Assembly: GCA_023267855.1 (NCBI GenBank)
Contig: JALNLN010000009.1
Span: 1-64,000 of the forward strand
Reading direction: 5' to 3'
From: Candidatus Geocrenenecus dongiae
Lineage (GTDB): Archaea > Thermoproteota > Nitrososphaeria_A > Caldarchaeales > Wolframiiraptoraceae
Length of the DNA stretch: 64,000 nt
A program made the translations under genes and the position numbers. The notes beneath the pieces are model-generated. The model made no database searches. It saw only the letters and a list, made by a program, of their open reading frames with translations, and was not told the origin of the DNA. Below are positions 47,360-57,688 of this stretch, piece after piece. Within the stretch, counting starts at the first letter, position 1. The number at the start of each line of letters is the position of its first letter.

Positions 47360-48379
47360 GTGTTTCGTAGGATGACTTCTGGGGAGAAGATAGTTCTTGG
47401 GATAGAGTCTACAGCTCATACTTTCGGTGTAGGGGTGGCCACGTCTAAAGGTAGGATACTTGCAAATATTAATAGAACGTATACTCCGAGATCTGGAGGG
47501 ATACATCCGAGAGAAGCAGCTCAACACCACTCCTACATAGCTCCCGAGACTATCAGGACAGCATTAACATCTGCAGGAATATCTTTAAAAGAAATAGATG
47601 GTGTAGCTTTCTCCGTAGGTCCTGGTATGGGGCCATGTCTTAGAGTTGGTGCGACAATAGCTAGAGCTTTATCTCTTAAACTTAACGTGCCTTTGATAAC
47701 TGTAAATCATGGTGTCGCTCATATAGAGATTGGTAGGCTTACTACTGGATGTAGAGATCCAGTTGTACTCTACGTTGCTGGAGGGAATACTTTGATAACA
47801 GCGTACAGGGATGGTAGGTATAGAATATTCGGTGAAACGCTTGATATAGCTGCTGGAAACTGTTTAGATGTTTTTGGAATAAAGGTGGGAGTAGGTCCTA
47901 TGCCTAATCCTGAGATCAAAGCTTCTGAAGGAGAGAAATTCTATGAACTACCTTACAGGGTTAAAGGTATGGATGTATCTTTCTCAGGAATATTAACAGC
48001 AGCTCTAAAGCTTGTGAAAAGCGGTGTTAGAGTGGAAGATGTATGTTACAGTATCGTTGAAACTGTCTACAGCATGTTGGTGGAAGTTACAGAGAGGGCG
48101 CTCGCGTATACTGAGAAAAGGGAGGTCTTGATTGTTGGTGGACTTGGTAGAAGTAAGAGATTGAGAGAAATGATGTCTGAGATGGTTAAGATACATGGTG
48201 CAGAAGCTTATGTTGTCGAGCCAGAGTATGCAGGAGATAACGGAGCAATGATCGCATGGACAGGTGTATTACAATTAATTTCGGGGCAAACAACAAGTGT
48301 GGAGAATAGTAGTGTGAAACCAAGGTACAGGATAGATGAAGTAGAAGTTAAATGGTATGAATACAATCCTCTGGATTAG
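47360..48379 (+). CDS. kae1: tRNA N6-threonylcarbamoyladenosine synthase Kae1/TsaD
   Basis: LGIESTAHTFGVGV, HPREAAQHH, SVGPGMGPCLRVGA, VNHGVAHIEIG. Confidence 0.95.
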   Translation: MFRRMTSGEKIVLGIESTAHTFGVGVATSKGRILANINRTYTPRSGGIHPREAAQHHSYIAPETIRTALTSAGISLKEIDGVAFSVGPGMGPCLRVGATIARALSLKLNVPLITVNHGVAHIEIGRLTTGCRDPVVLYVAGGNTLITAYRDGRYRIFGETLDIAAGNCLDVFGIKVGVGPMPNPEIKASEGEKFYELPYRVKGMDVSFSGILTAALKLVKSGVRVEDVCYSIVETVYSMLVEVTERALAYTEKREVLIVGGLGRSKRLREMMSEMVKIHGAEAYVVEPEYAGDNGAMIAWTGVLQLISGQTTSVENSSVKPRYRIDEVEVKWYEYNPLD

Positions 48380-48413
48380 ACTAGACATTTTATATTATAA
48401 TTATTCTATTATG

Positions 48414-49559
48414 TTAGGTGTTTTTCAGAGCGTTGTCCAAGTCTTCTTTTAGGTCTTCTGGATCTTCTAGTCCTACTGATAATCTAACTAGATCTTCTGT
48501 TATTCCAAGCGTTTTCCTAAGATCTTCAGGCATGGTCATAGCGGCGCTTATAATTGGATAGGTTAAGATAGATTCAGCTCCGCCAAGACTTGGAGCAGGT
48601 TTGATAATCTTCAAATTATTCATAAGTTTTACGACTTCGCTTTCTCCACCTTTTATCCTAAATGTTATTACCCCTCCAAAACCATTCCTAAAAAGTTTCC
48701 GTGCTACTTCATGATACCTATTATCTGGTAAACCTGGATAGAGTACTTCTCTTATCTTTGGATGTTCTCTCAAGAATTCAGCTATAATTTTAGCATTACT
48801 ACAATGTCTATTCATTCTCAACTCGAATGTCTTTAAACCTCTTATTACGAGGAATGCTTCGAAAGGCTGCATAATGTTTCCCAACATCCTCCTCCAATCC
48901 CACATCTCTAAAATCTTTTCTCTACTAGAGATTACAGCTCCACCTACAACATCATTATGACCTGCAATATACTTTGTTAAACTGTAGACAACTATCTCTA
49001 CACTATCTTTAATTGGTTTGTAAAGGTATGGTGTTGCGAAAGTATTATCTACTACGAGTATTGCTCCATATTCTTTGCAAACCTTCGATATTTCAGGTAT
49101 ATTGAAGACTCTTAGAGTTGGGTTAGTGATAGTTTCAACCAGCACCAGTTTCGTACTCTTATCTATGGACTCAATTATCTTCTCAGTCTCGGGCCATGAA
49201 ACAACTACTTCTACACCTAAGTCTCTAAGCTTTCCTCCCAACTGTAGTGTTGTACCGTAAGATTCTGCAGACAAGATGAGTTTATCATTTTTCTTCAAGT
49301 TAGATAGATATATTGTTGAGATTGCAGCCATACCGCTTGAGAAACAGAGAGAATCTCCCCCTTCTTCCAATTCTGTAAGTATGTTTTCTAATGCTCTAAC
49401 GGTAGGGTTCTCTTCTCTACTATACTTAAGATCTACACCTCTATCGCTTTTCCTAGTCCATCCAGGTTGCTCAAAGACCGCAGTCTGGTAGATAGGAGGT
49501 ATGAAGACTCCTAGTTCTGTATCCCTATACCTATGACCATGAATAGATCTGGTCTGCAG
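48414..49559 (-). CDS. Cys/Met metabolism PLP-dependent enzyme (cystathionine gamma-synthase family)
   Basis: In-frame extension upstream of the track ORF gives LQTRSIHGHRYRDTELGVFIPPIYQTAVFEQPGW...; SLTKYIAGHNDVVGG PLP motif. Confidence 0.8.
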   Translation of the reverse strand: MQTRSIHGHRYRDTELGVFIPPIYQTAVFEQPGWTRKSDRGVDLKYSREENPTVRALENILTELEEGGDSLCFSSGMAAISTIYLSNLKKNDKLILSAESYGTTLQLGGKLRDLGVEVVVSWPETEKIIESIDKSTKLVLVETITNPTLRVFNIPEISKVCKEYGAILVVDNTFATPYLYKPIKDSVEIVVYSLTKYIAGHNDVVGGAVISSREKILEMWDWRRMLGNIMQPFEAFLVIRGLKTFELRMNRHCSNAKIIAEFLREHPKIREVLYPGLPDNRYHEVARKLFRNGFGGVITFRIKGGESEVVKLMNNLKIIKPAPSLGGAESILTYPIISAAMTMPEDLRKTLGITEDLVRLSVGLEDPEDLKEDLDNALKNT

Positions 49560-49607
49560 TTCTGTAAAAGAATCAGTGAAACAGTAGTTTATATATTTTA
49601 CTTTGGA

Positions 49608-50837
49608 TCAAGTAATATCCACAATCTCATGTAAAGCTGAAATAAATTTATCGATTTCCTCGAATGTGTTGTAGAGATAGTAACTTACTCTCACAGTACC
49701 TTCTTGGTTGATTTTTTTGTGGAGGATGTGAGCACAATGCTTTCCTGTTCTGACAGCTATACCATAGCTATCTAGAAGTGTACCTACGAGATTAGAATCT
49801 AAATTCTTCAAGTTAAATGATATTATCCCCCCACGTTTAGATGTATCCAGAGGACCGTAAACTTCAATCATATCTTCAACTTCTTCAAATCTCTTTAACG
49901 TATACTTGGTTAGTTCTTCTTCATGTTTCCTAACATTCTCTAATCCTACTTTTTCTAGATACTCTATAGCTACTCCCAACCCTATAGCTCCAACAATATT
50001 CGGGGTGCCAGCTTCGAATTTATGAGGCGGTTCAAGATACTCAACTCTTTCAGTATCTACTTCTCTTACAGCTCCTCCTCCATATCTAAATGGTTTCAAT
50101 TCTTTAAGCAGATCTTTCCTAACCCATAAGACACCTATTCCAGTTGGGCCAAGCATTTTATGACCGCTGAAGGCTAGAAAATCTATCTCTAGATCTTTGA
50201 CGTTTGTAGGCATGTGTGGTACAGATTGTGCTCCATCTACAAGTATTACACCACCCATCTCATGAACTTTCCTCGCTATACTCTTCACATCAACTATGGT
50301 TCCGAGAACATTAGACATGCCTGTTACAGCAACTATCTTCGTCTTCTCTGTGATCTCGCTCTCCAATTCTCTATAATCAAGATCACCATCACTAGTTATA
50401 TCCGCAAACTTTACTTTAGCTCCTGTCATAGATGCAATATTAATCCAGGGAAGAATATTGCTATGATGTTCCATCACTGTTAACAATATTTCATCTCCTT
50501 CTCTTAGATTGCTTAAACCATAACTGTATGCAACCATGTTTATTGAATCGGTTGCGCCGTAAGTGAAGATAACTTCTTCAAAACTTTCAGCATTTATGAA
50601 CTTCCTAACCTTCTCTCTAGCATCTTCATATCTCTCTGTAGCTTTCTGGCTTAATGTATAGACTCCTCTGTAAATGTTGCTGTATTCATACATGTAGAAT
50701 TCTCTGATAGCTTCAACTACCTGGATTGGTTTAAGAGAAGACGCAGCATTATCAAAGTATATGATCTTCCTACTTTTAACATCTCTTTCTAGTATCGGGA
50801 AGTCTTTACGGATTTCTCCAACATTAAGATAAGACAT
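49608..50837 (-). CDS. sufS: Cysteine desulfurase, SufS type
   Basis: YFDNAASSLKP, TVMEHHSNILPW, FSGHKMLGPTGIGVLW, RTGKHCAHIL. Confidence 0.93.
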   Translation of the reverse strand: MSYLNVGEIRKDFPILERDVKSRKIIYFDNAASSLKPIQVVEAIREFYMYEYSNIYRGVYTLSQKATERYEDAREKVRKFINAESFEEVIFTYGATDSINMVAYSYGLSNLREGDEILLTVMEHHSNILPWINIASMTGAKVKFADITSDGDLDYRELESEITEKTKIVAVTGMSNVLGTIVDVKSIARKVHEMGGVILVDGAQSVPHMPTNVKDLEIDFLAFSGHKMLGPTGIGVLWVRKDLLKELKPFRYGGGAVREVDTERVEYLEPPHKFEAGTPNIVGAIGLGVAIEYLEKVGLENVRKHEEELTKYTLKRFEEVEDMIEVYGPLDTSKRGGIISFNLKNLDSNLVGTLLDSYGIAVRTGKHCAHILHKKINQEGTVRVSYYLYNTFEEIDKFISALHEIVDIT

Positions 50838-50874
50838 CTCGTATAACTGAGAGATAGTAGAATATAAGAATGTC

Positions 50875-51120
50875 TTAAGTATCTTTAGAATAAACTACTG
50901 TTATCTTTGTATCATCTCTCTCTAGGAGAATAATCTTTAACCCTCTTTTCTCTGCAAGCTTCTCGAGGACTTTTAATGGTATCTCTCTTTCATCTGAAAC
51001 TACTTTTAATACTGCGTTACCTTCTTCCACTCTCGACAATAATTGTGAAAGCCTAACTACAGGGTTCTCAGTACATCCAGGCTTTTTCTCAGTTAAATCA
51101 ATAAAGTATTCTTTTATCAT
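50875..51120 (-). CDS. TusA/SirA-like sulfur carrier protein
   Basis: FIDLTEKKPGCTENPVVRLSQLLSRVEEGNAVLKVVSDE. Confidence 0.65.
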   Translation of the reverse strand: MIKEYFIDLTEKKPGCTENPVVRLSQLLSRVEEGNAVLKVVSDEREIPLKVLEKLAEKRGLKIILLERDDTKITVVYSKDT

Positions 51121-51614
51121 GTAACTACACCATACTTTTTATACATTCTCTCTATGAGCTCTTCTTCTTCTAATGCTTGTCTTTCTTCTTTACTCAGATC
51201 TTTCGGAAGCCATTCAGGTTTCTCTCTTTTTATTTCTTCAAAATATTTTCTAATAGCTCTCTTCAATCCTCCTACCGCTAGAATACTACAGTGATATTTT
51301 ATTGGAGGAAGACCGCCAAGCTCGTTTGCAACATCCTCCCAAGTTAGATCCCAAGCTTCCTTCAAAGTCTTCCCCTTAATCATCTCCGTCAAAATACTTG
51401 CAGCAGCTATATTCGCTGCACATCCATAACTCTCGAAAGATGAATCAATTATCTTATCTCCATCTATCTTTAAGTATATTGTTATTACGTCTCCGCATGC
51501 AGGGCTTCCAGCTTGAGATACAACACTTGCATCATTCATCCTACCTAGATTCTTAGGATTCTTGAAGAGTTCTAGTATCTTAGGAGAATAAGCTAAAGGT
51601 GTTCTAGTACTCAT
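51117..51614 (-). CDS. iscU: IscU/NifU-type Fe-S scaffold
   Basis: SPACGDVITIYLKI, SFESYGCAANIAAASILTEMIKGKTL, KYHCSILA. Confidence 0.92.
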   Translation of the reverse strand: MSTRTPLAYSPKILELFKNPKNLGRMNDASVVSQAGSPACGDVITIYLKIDGDKIIDSSFESYGCAANIAAASILTEMIKGKTLKEAWDLTWEDVANELGGLPPIKYHCSILAVGGLKRAIRKYFEEIKREKPEWLPKDLSKEERQALEEEELIERMYKKYGVVT

Positions 51615-52864
51615 GCATACACCTCCTTCTCATCAATACTTCTCTTAGACTGTTTTGCTAGTGGACTAATCTCTCTAAGTCTCTCGATAGCTAGAGGTAT
51701 CTGGGAGAGAACGTACTCTATATCTTCTCTAGAATTGTATCTGGATATCTTGAAGAGTATGCTTCCATGTGCTTCTTCATGTTTTCTACCGATAGCTAGT
51801 ATGACGTGACTTGGCTCTAGAACTCTACTGGTACATGCACTACCACTTGAGACATAGATGCCTCTCAAGCTTAATTCAATCGTTATAGATTCACCTTCAA
51901 CATGCAGGAAGCTTACATTAACATTATCTGGAGCTCTCTTCTCTCCCCTAGGACCGTTTAGTAAAGTATCGGGAACAGTCTCTAGTATTCCATCAATAAG
52001 CATATCTCTAAGATTCTTCATCTTCTCAACATTTCCTTCAAAATCTCTAAATGCTAATTCTACTGCTTTTCCGAAGCCAGCGATAGCTGGAACATTTTCT
52101 ACGCCTGGCCACATTTTCTGAGTACTCAAAGCACCGTATAGTATCGGGCTTATTTTTAATCCTTCTCTAACATATAATACTCCAACACCTTTAGGACCAT
52201 GAATCTTATGACTGCTGAGAGTCAGCATATCTACACCTAGATCTTCAACGTCTATCTTCAACCTTCCATAAGCGTCTACAGCATCTGTGTGGAATATTAT
52301 TTCACTATCTACATCTTTAACTACTTTTACTAACGTCTTTAAGTCTTGTATCGTTCCTATCTCATGATTAACCATCTGTATGCTAACTAGTAGTGTTTCA
52401 TTATCTACTAACATGCTGAGTATCTCTGGATTGACAAAACCCTCCTTATCAACAGGTACTGTGACAAACTTGAAACCACGTTCTTCAAGAGTTCTCGCAG
52501 GAAAAAGTACACTCATATGCTCTATAGCAGATACAACAATCTTCCTTCTCTTACCTTTATTAGCAGCAAGAGCTGTACCAAGTATAGCTAAGTTATTTGC
52601 TTCTGTTCCACTATGAGTTAATACAAGTTCTCCACTTCTTATGTTGAGGGTCTTCTTAACTAGTTCTAAAGTTGATTCTACTACTTCGTATGCTTCCCAT
52701 CCAGGTAGGTTCGTTATCGAGGGGTGACCATAACCTTTCTGGTTAAAATATGGAAGCATAGCTTCAACGACTTCAGGTGGGACCCATCCAGAGTTTTCAT
52801 TATCTAGATAAACTTCTCTAGAAGGTTTACCATGTTGTTCTAAAAGTTCTGATATCTTGACCAT
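51611..52864 (-). CDS. Cysteine desulfurase, NifS/IscS type
   Basis: EVYLDNENSGWVPPEVV, LSSHKIHGPKGVGVLYV, VSSGSACTS. Confidence 0.92.
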   Translation of the reverse strand: MVKISELLEQHGKPSREVYLDNENSGWVPPEVVEAMLPYFNQKGYGHPSITNLPGWEAYEVVESTLELVKKTLNIRSGELVLTHSGTEANNLAILGTALAANKGKRRKIVVSAIEHMSVLFPARTLEERGFKFVTVPVDKEGFVNPEILSMLVDNETLLVSIQMVNHEIGTIQDLKTLVKVVKDVDSEIIFHTDAVDAYGRLKIDVEDLGVDMLTLSSHKIHGPKGVGVLYVREGLKISPILYGALSTQKMWPGVENVPAIAGFGKAVELAFRDFEGNVEKMKNLRDMLIDGILETVPDTLLNGPRGEKRAPDNVNVSFLHVEGESITIELSLRGIYVSSGSACTSRVLEPSHVILAIGRKHEEAHGSILFKISRYNSREDIEYVLSQIPLAIERLREISPLAKQSKRSIDEKEVYA

Positions 52865-53014
52865 ATTCCTATAACACAGTTATAAAACTCACATATAAAT
52901 CTATCAATTCAACTCGATACTGGAATAAATCCATTAAAATAATCAAAATACATGTCTAGAGATGGGAATCACAAAAATTAATGTTAAAATAAGCTAATGC
53001 AACCTAAGAGTGTA

Positions 53015-54124
53015 CTATATCTCTGTTTCGGTTACATCTATCTTCGCTACGTTTATGCTTCCTCCCTGAGCTGGTGAAACGTATATTTTATCAGGGAATC
53101 TTATAGCTAAGCTGTTAAATACGTCATGTATCGTTGAGAGCGTTGCATATGCTTTCTTCTCTAGAAGTAGCAGAGATACAATCTTTTCTAAGAAGTCTAA
53201 TCTTATAGGTCTAATATTGGAATTCTCAAGTTTATTATATGCTTCTATGATGGTCTTCGAGATCTCGTATCTACCTGCACTCCTATAACTACTAAAGAGG
53301 ATTTTAGATATATCTTCAAATACGGCTTCCTCTACTTTATGTACATTCATTTTTGGAAGTTTTATTAGTTTCTCAATATTTCTCACTAACTGATCGTCCG
53401 TAGAATATTTTCCTCTCCCATTTCTCTTAAGTATTCCTATATCTACTAACCATTCGAGTCTAGGTGGAGCGATATGTCTATACTTAGCGTACTGGCTACT
53501 CCTAATCCATTCAGACTTATTCTTTACAGCAAGTCTATTTTCTCTAAATTTTTCTGCTTCAGCTATTTCCTCCTCCATGTGTCTTCTCTTCTTCTCAGGC
53601 AATGTTTGAAGTATCTTCTTTAACGCTGATGGGTAAGCTTCCTCCATTATATAGTTCATTGCTTCTTGACGTGTAAATTTTTCTTTTTCTACGGCCCATG
53701 AGATTATGAGTTGGATGAACGGGTAGTCAGCTATAGAGATAACCCATAGGAAGAATAGTTTTTCTGCATCATTCAATGTTATTAAATCTTTAAGAGATAT
53801 GCTGCCTAGACCTTGAACGAAATTTCTAAACATACTGCTAGAATTCATCGTGAGGTATACTTTACCATAAACCCCAATCTTCTGAGTTTTCCTATCAATC
53901 AACCCTATCTCTGCACCTAAGGTTACATAGTTTCTCGCATTAACATTTCTAGTAATTAATCCAACTAGATTCTTGTTTTGGTAATCGCCGTTTAGATTCG
54001 ATACGAGTTCATATAGTATGTTTGAGAGAAAATCGAAACTTCTAGGTTCTTCATCCTCCATTATGCATGGCAGTAGTTTCAAGTATCCGAGTCTACATGT
54101 TTCTCCATGTGTTTCAAGTATCAC
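53015..54124 (-). CDS. Winged-helix-like protein of unknown function coupled to a DNA methyltransferase
   Basis: Overlaps the methyltransferase gene by 4 nt; APPRLEWLVDIGILKRNGRGKYSTDDQLVRNI resembles a wHTH segment. Confidence 0.5.
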   Translation of the reverse strand: MILETHGETCRLGYLKLLPCIMEDEEPRSFDFLSNILYELVSNLNGDYQNKNLVGLITRNVNARNYVTLGAEIGLIDRKTQKIGVYGKVYLTMNSSSMFRNFVQGLGSISLKDLITLNDAEKLFFLWVISIADYPFIQLIISWAVEKEKFTRQEAMNYIMEEAYPSALKKILQTLPEKKRRHMEEEIAEAEKFRENRLAVKNKSEWIRSSQYAKYRHIAPPRLEWLVDIGILKRNGRGKYSTDDQLVRNIEKLIKLPKMNVHKVEEAVFEDISKILFSSYRSAGRYEISKTIIEAYNKLENSNIRPIRLDFLEKIVSLLLLEKKAYATLSTIHDVFNSLAIRFPDKIYVSPAQGGSINVAKIDVTETEI

Positions 54125-55341
54125 GTTACAATCACCTCTCTTCTAACGATTTGGTTAATTACAGACGTTGGTTTAACGTGGCTCCAGTCTATCTCTACAT
54201 TATTTACCGAAACTTCTCCTTTGGCCAACACCAATATCACTTCCTTACTTACTCCCTGTTCCTCATCTAGATAGTATAGGTACTTACTCGACCGTGGTAT
54301 ACTATCAGAAATTATCGAAATTACATTGAAACCTATCTCTTCAGCTATCGGAGCTACTTCTTCAGCCATATTCACAATTCTACCATTCAGCTTGACCGCA
54401 CCTAGAACAATTACAGCGGCTTTATCCATCTTTAATACTCTGTAGAATTCTGTTAGACAATCTTTGATGAATTCCTTAAATTTCTGTAGAGAGTTTGTGT
54501 GGAAGAGTTTCTTCCCGATTTCTTCGTAATCGTATCCTAAGAACCATAGTCTAAGCCAGTTGTCCCAAGCATAAGTCTGCATATTGAAGTATGGTGGTGA
54601 TGTTACTACTAGGTCTATGGATTCGTCTTCAAGTGGGAGATGTCTAGCATCACACATGTAGGCCTGACCTCTAACTGCAGGTATACCGTCAAAGAGAACT
54701 CTCTCAGCTTTAGCTAACAGAGATTTAAAAACATCTCTCTTAGGTTTCTTTAAACCATTCTTTAAAGCGTATTTCTTGATGTAGTTAGGAGACATTGAGA
54801 AAGAATGTGAACAACTTATGCTTAGATGTAGTTTGGATGGGCCGTGGAGTATTCCAAGCATTAAGGCTTTCATAAAATTTGATATATCATCATCACGATC
54901 CATTAGTAGATCTCTTACAGCCATTATCTGTTTTAGAGTATAATCACTGTAGAATACTCTTACTCTATCATCCACTTCTTCTAGATCGTAATCTCTAGGT
55001 ACTACTCTACGCTTCGCCCACTCTACCCATTCTAGAACCTCACGGTAACCAATAGGTCTAATCTTAGCTTTCGTTAAAACGTATGCTTCTGGAGATAGAT
55101 CATTCCCGATACCTATCCTACCGTTTAAGCATGCTTCTAATGGGGCTGTACCTTTACCACTAAAAGGGTCTAAAACCTTGTCTCCAGTTTTAGAGTATTT
55201 TATTATAAAGTAGTATGCGAGAGATGGTGGAAATGATCCAGTTCTAGAGCAGATTCTATGTAAGCTTACACCCCACTTACCATCAGCATATTTCCATGAA
55301 TCTCTTATACTGTAACTATTGATGTACTTGTATCTGCTCAA
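54121..55341 (-). CDS. DNA methyltransferase (N4-C/N6-A class)
   Basis: DKVLDPFSGKGTAPLEACLNGR, LVVTSPPYFNMQTYAWDNW. Confidence 0.85.
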   Translation of the reverse strand: MSRYKYINSYSIRDSWKYADGKWGVSLHRICSRTGSFPPSLAYYFIIKYSKTGDKVLDPFSGKGTAPLEACLNGRIGIGNDLSPEAYVLTKAKIRPIGYREVLEWVEWAKRRVVPRDYDLEEVDDRVRVFYSDYTLKQIMAVRDLLMDRDDDISNFMKALMLGILHGPSKLHLSISCSHSFSMSPNYIKKYALKNGLKKPKRDVFKSLLAKAERVLFDGIPAVRGQAYMCDARHLPLEDESIDLVVTSPPYFNMQTYAWDNWLRLWFLGYDYEEIGKKLFHTNSLQKFKEFIKDCLTEFYRVLKMDKAAVIVLGAVKLNGRIVNMAEEVAPIAEEIGFNVISIISDSIPRSSKYLYYLDEEQGVSKEVILVLAKGEVSVNNVEIDWSHVKPTSVINQIVRREVIVT

Positions 55342-55538
55342 TGCATCGGCGTGTCAATCATAACATGTTTTAATCATTCTCTTTAAAATCAGTGAGAATA
55401 CTTAGCCGAGTAGTTTAATAGTAGTAACATGAGATGATGTTCTAAGCCTACATGTTTTTGATGGAGATGTAAGTGTGGTGAAGGATAAATTTAATTATTA
55501 GGAATGTTTTTCTTTTCATGTCCCTGTGGTGGTAATAT

Positions 55539-56108
55539 ATGGAGGATATCGCATTCCTCCCATACACTGGTCAAGAATATTACGAACTTGATATTCAAGG
55601 TTTTAAGAGAAGATTACCTATGGTTCAAGTAAATGAAGATCTATGGATCGCCTATTTCGATAGTCTCGGCGATAGAGAATTCATAACGCATTGTGCAAAC
55701 ATATTGACTGAATACCTGAAAGATACGGAAGTATTGATGACGGCTGAGAGTAAGGGGATAGCCCTAGTACATGAAGTTTCTCTAAAACTAGGTCACCCAT
55801 ACTACATAGTCTGCAGGAAAGAAGTAAAACCATTCATGAAAGATCCTATAGTTGTTAAGTATAAGCCAATAACGAGTAAACATGAACTAGTACTCTGTAT
55901 AGATGGAAGATACAGAGAGAGGATAAAAGGTAAGAAAGTAGGGATAGTAGATGATATTGTAAGTACAGGTGAAACAATAACAGCGATGAAGAAGATAGCT
56001 GAAGAAGCTGGAGGAATAGTTACGAAAGTAGCAGCCATATTAGTTGAAGGAGAATATAGAAAAGATGTTTACCATCTCGGCATACTACCCCTCTTCAAGA
56101 AGAAATAA
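55539..56108 (+). CDS. Adenine-phosphoribosyltransferase-like PRTase
   Basis: VLMTAESKGIALVHEVSLKLG, KVGIVDDIVSTGETITAMKKI. Confidence 0.8.
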   Translation: MEDIAFLPYTGQEYYELDIQGFKRRLPMVQVNEDLWIAYFDSLGDREFITHCANILTEYLKDTEVLMTAESKGIALVHEVSLKLGHPYYIVCRKEVKPFMKDPIVVKYKPITSKHELVLCIDGRYRERIKGKKVGIVDDIVSTGETITAMKKIAEEAGGIVTKVAAILVEGEYRKDVYHLGILPLFKKK

Positions 56109-56266
56109 CTAAACAAAAACTTAGACACCGCAAAACTTTAAAAAATTCAATTTATTTACACTATCATCTTTAAGAATCTTTGAAGTTATCAAAAAGAATG
56201 ATAAATACATGGTAAGCTCAGTAAAGAGAAACATTTTATATAGTTCTAAGACTAGATGTATATAAC

Positions 56267-56953
56267 ATGAGTAGGAGTTATAAATGGATTGGTGGTATTG
56301 GTTATATCTTAACACTAATACCGTACGTAGGATTTGTTGGAGAATTCCTTGTAGGGCTCGCATGGTTTATGGCTGGAAGGGATACTAAACAAAATATCTT
56401 TAAGGTGGCTGGAATATTTATGATGCTTTTAACTATACTGATGATAGCATTCGTGTTCTACATTTTCACATTCTTATCTTATTTAGGTTTAGGAGGATTA
56501 ATACCGATGGCTGTAGGGAGGAGGATTCTATCAATACCTTCAGCCCAGATAACCGAGTTAATGGAGATACTGGGGCCAGTCATAGTTATTTTAGCTGTTT
56601 TCATCTTGGTTGGTCTAGTAGCCTTCATACTTGAACTTATTTCACATTTCAGAGCTGCAAGTGTGTATGGGGTTAAGTGGTTTAGGAGAGCTGGTTTAAT
56701 GAGAATAGCGACAATAATAATCTTCATAATTATTCTGGCGATAATATTCTATCTAGCGATAACTACACCATTCTATACATTATTCTTCACACGGCCTGAA
56801 GGAATATTTTCAATAATTCTCGGTTACCTATCTTTAATCATAGTCCCAGCAATATTCTCTATTATCTCAGTGATCTTCTCGGCCATCGCATTCTTCACAA
56901 TACCTGAAAAAATACCTGAAGTATTTTATCCACCACCTCCGCCACCACCCTAA
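56267..56953 (+). CDS. DUF996-like membrane protein with Pro-rich C-terminus
   Basis: WIGGIGYILTLIPYVGFVGEF; several TM helices; ...FYPPPPPPP end. Confidence 0.6.
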   Translation: MSRSYKWIGGIGYILTLIPYVGFVGEFLVGLAWFMAGRDTKQNIFKVAGIFMMLLTILMIAFVFYIFTFLSYLGLGGLIPMAVGRRILSIPSAQITELMEILGPVIVILAVFILVGLVAFILELISHFRAASVYGVKWFRRAGLMRIATIIIFIIILAIIFYLAITTPFYTLFFTRPEGIFSIILGYLSLIIVPAIFSIISVIFSAIAFFTIPEKIPEVFYPPPPPPP

Positions 56954-56992
56954 CAAAGACTTAAACATAAGTAAGATAAGGAAGTAGAATAG

Positions 56993-57622
56993 ATGATCCA
57001 AGTTAGAATAAATCCTAGTTTGAGTGAACGTTTCCCAGATATATATTTGTCTTCAAGAGAAAAATTTGTAGAAGTAAGACAATCGAAGAATCTTGAGGAA
57101 CATGTTTCAAAGATTAGAAATTCTATAAACTATACTCTGGAAAACATTAAGGATCATCCAGTAGTTAGAGCTTTCCGAGATTTCTATTGGGAGATCGGTA
57201 TAGATCCAACAAAGATTAGACCTGCGAGTGAAGCACTCGTTAGAAGAATTTTGAGTGGTTCATCTCTACCAGAGATTAATAATGTTGTAGATGCAGGTAA
57301 TCTAGCTTCTCTAGAAACACTTATACCTATAGGGATATACGATTTAGACAAAATAGTTGGAGTACCAGTTCTTAGATTCGCTAAACCTGGTGAAGAATTT
57401 ATAGATATTACTGGGAAAGTAAAGAAACTTGAACCATATAATATAGTCCTTTCAGACGATGTTGGGATAATACATATCTTCCCACACAGAGATAGTTTGA
57501 GAACAATGATTGATTGGGATACTAGGAGAGTGCTTATAATAGGATGTGGTGTTAAAGGTGTCCCGAGAGATCTAGTAGAATACGCTGTTGATAGAGTTCT
57601 ACACTATCTAGAAATACTTTAA
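56993..57622 (+). CDS. B3/B4 (PheT-like editing) domain protein
   Basis: VVRAFRDFYWEIGIDPTKIRPASEALVRRILSGSSLPEINNVVDAGNLASLETLIPIGIYDLDKI. Confidence 0.85.
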   Translation: MIQVRINPSLSERFPDIYLSSREKFVEVRQSKNLEEHVSKIRNSINYTLENIKDHPVVRAFRDFYWEIGIDPTKIRPASEALVRRILSGSSLPEINNVVDAGNLASLETLIPIGIYDLDKIVGVPVLRFAKPGEEFIDITGKVKKLEPYNIVLSDDVGIIHIFPHRDSLRTMIDWDTRRVLIIGCGVKGVPRDLVEYAVDRVLHYLEIL

Positions 57623-57688
57623 TAATCTCACGAAAAGAAGATATAGATTATTATCTCACCTCTAGCACAATATCTTTAGGATGAGAAT

